NCBI RefSeq assembly: GCF_041296385.1
Contig: NW_027183583.1
Location: 144,336-208,335, forward strand
DNA: 64,000 bases
Reading direction: 5' to 3'
Source: Aphelocoma coerulescens
Taxonomy: Eukaryota > Chordata > Aves > Passeriformes > Corvidae
The position numbers and the translations under genes are program-made. The notes under the pieces were generated by a model. That model saw only the letters and a list, made by a program, of their open reading frames with translations, made no database searches and had not been told where the DNA came from. Positions 60,330-64,000 of this stretch are shown here, piece after piece; the first letter of the stretch is position 1; every line of letters starts with the position of its first letter.

Positions 60330-60408
60330 TTTACACCCCGTGGGCGCCGCCATTTTGGGAGAGGAAAAAGCGGAAGTGGGGCGGAGCGGCGGCGGAAGTG
60401 GGCGGGGG
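60322..60408 (-). promoter_or_regulatory. IPO4: IPO4 core promoter / 5' UTR: two YY1-type and two ETS-type sites, GC box
   Basis: On the sense strand AAAATGGCGGC occurs at 60322-60332 and 60346-60356, exactly 24 bases apart, and each contains an in-frame ATG. Upstream are two CACTTCCGC elements (60370-60378, 60392-60400) and a GC box at 60400-60405. The combination of YY1 near the start with ETS sites and no TATA box is typical of housekeeping promoters (established). Use in this gene is inference. Confidence 0.7.
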
Positions 60409-61265
60409 GAATGGGGCGCGCTGGGCAGCTGGGAGGAGTTGTCTATGGTGTTAAAGCGGCGATGGGAGAGGTGGGGCCCGATTTTAAAGGGGCGATGGCA
60501 GCGCGGGAGGTTTGGGGGTGGAAGCGGTGATTTTGGGGCTAAAAACGGCGATTTTGGGGTTAGGAATGGTCAGGTTGGGGTTCGAAAGGCATAAATTGGG
60601 GCCGGAAGTGGGGATTTGGGGGTTCAAAGCCGCGCTTTGGGGTGTAAAGGGGGGGTTTTGGGGTGAAAAGGGAGGATTTGGGGTTCAAAATGCCCATGTT
60701 GGGGTGAAACGCGATGGTTTGGGGGGTGAAGAGGTGGGAAATTCCCGTTTTGGGGTTAAAAACTTAAAATTCGGGTCTGGAAATGAGGGGTTTGTGATAA
60801 AAGCGGCGATTTGGGGGAAAAAAGGCTCATTTGGGGGGCAAAAAAAGGCTCATTTTGGGGCAAAAAAGGTTCATTTTGGGGCAAAAAAAGGCTCATTTTG
60901 GGTCGTGAGGTGTGAGGGGGTGAAAGCTCCGATTCTGAGGCGGGAAGCGCCGATTTGGGGGCAGAAAGGAGGATTTTGGGGCTGAAAATCGTCGTTTCGG
61001 GGCTGAGCCGAGGCTGTGGGGAGCTGCGATGGCGAGCGGGGAGCGAAAAGCGGAGATTTTTGGGGTTAAAAACGGAGATTTCGGCGTCAAAGCGCTTAAA
61101 GGGGCAACGGCGGCGGTGGGGCCCACAACAGCCTTAAAGCGGCGCTGCCGCCTTAAAAGGGCGACGCCGTTTTTAAAAGGGCAACGCCGAATAAAAGTGG
61201 GGCCCCACCGGCGGGTTTTGAAACCGGAAATGACATCAAAGGCGCGGCAATGACGTCACACAGCA
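60409..61265. repeat. NEDD8-IPO4 intergenic stretch, degenerate GATTTTGGGG / TTAAAGCGGC repeats
   Basis: No gene seen. The plus strand shows diverged units such as AAAACGGCGATTTTGGGG, GGCTCATTTTGGGG and CTTAAAAGGGCGACGCC. It contains the distal IPO4 promoter and probably a CpG island (many CGs around 60360-60560 and 61000-61210). Confidence 0.6.
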
Positions 61266-61279
61266 AACTTCTGACGTCA
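61251..61279. promoter_or_regulatory. Two perfect CRE octamers TGACGTCA
   Basis: TGACGTCA occurs at 61251-61258 and 61272-61279, with a near match (TGACATCA) at 61231. They lie between the NEDD8 poly(A) signal and the IPO4 promoter. CREB/ATF binding is inferred from the consensus only. Confidence 0.5.
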
Positions 61280-61289
61280 TCAGCGAATC

Positions 61290-61295
61290 TTTATT
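61290..61295 (-). terminator. NEDD8: NEDD8 polyadenylation signal AATAAA
   Basis: The minus strand carries AATAAA 99 bases past the NEDD8 stop codon; cleavage would be expected near 61265-61280. The 3' UTR is short, about 100-130 bases. Confidence 0.85.
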
Positions 61296-61393
61296 AAATA
61301 ACGGATTCACCACGGGGGAACAAAGGCGGGGGGAGGGGGAGGGGTGAAGGGGGGGAGGGGAAAGGGGCGTGGTCGGGAGGCCACGCCCCCTCC

Positions 61394-64000
<2,607 letters not shown>

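Noticed and set aside
56689..60594. A 1301-codon plus-strand open frame (proline/lysine/serine-rich)
   Set aside because: It runs through satellite whose unit has no stop in that frame and crosses IPO4 exons 1 and 2 on the antisense strand. Residues are repeats of PKIPPNPPK type, with no start context, splice logic or conservation.

Overview
The window is vertebrate nuclear DNA and almost certainly avian. That inference rests on GC-rich coding exons, introns made almost wholly of short G/C-runs-plus-A/T minisatellites, and no recognisable bacterial genes. It resembles a bird microchromosome or dot chromosome. Both genes lie on the minus strand, so transcription runs right to left. All identifications come from reading the sequence and comparing with remembered human protein sequences; no database search was run.

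Gene 1 is IPO4 (importin-4, a karyopherin-beta nuclear import receptor for histones and other cargo). I could place 28 exons in a row, from the start codon at 60329 (or an in-frame alternative at 60353) to an exon ending at 3414. Every junction is GT-AG and the phases agree throughout, giving about 1117 codons. The last roughly 40 codons lie left of position 1. The coding part is ordinary, but the gene is stretched over about 57 kb because nearly every intron is packed with tandem arrays.

Gene 2 is NEDD8, at the right edge. Its last two coding exons in the window (63944-64000, cut by the window end, and 61394-61487) and a polyadenylation signal at 61290-61295 are present. NEDD8 ends about 0.95 kb upstream of the IPO4 start, in the same orientation. 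The same two genes are close neighbours on human 14q12.

Layout from left to right: intron 28 and 27 arrays and exons 28-24 (1-9.4 kb); a GC-box array and exons 23-19 (9.4-14.3 kb) among decamer repeats with a CCAGT core; exons 18-13 (15.8-32.2 kb) separated by G-rich or C-rich higher-order arrays; a less repetitive island with exons 12-7 (34.8-38.0 kb); intron 6 arrays; exon 6 (39.6 kb) followed by a 10.4-kb intron 5 holding four truncated copies of exon 6; exon 5 (50.2 kb), exon 4 (52.8 kb); a TAATTA satellite of about 100 units; exon 3 (56.7 kb); a 42-bp satellite that abuts the exon 3 splice acceptor; exons 2 and 1; the IPO4 promoter; then NEDD8 and its satellite intron.

The most notable signals are: an in-frame 21-bp minisatellite inside exon 25 that would add about 105-130 low-complexity residues to importin-4; four identical truncated exon-6 copies that keep the splice acceptor but have no donor; satellites that carry splice-site-like or transcription-factor-site-like cores (ETS, CArG, GC box, homeodomain, SOX-like); and a possible frame-shifting cryptic exon between exons 11 and 12. 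I saw no RNA gene, transposon or CRISPR array.
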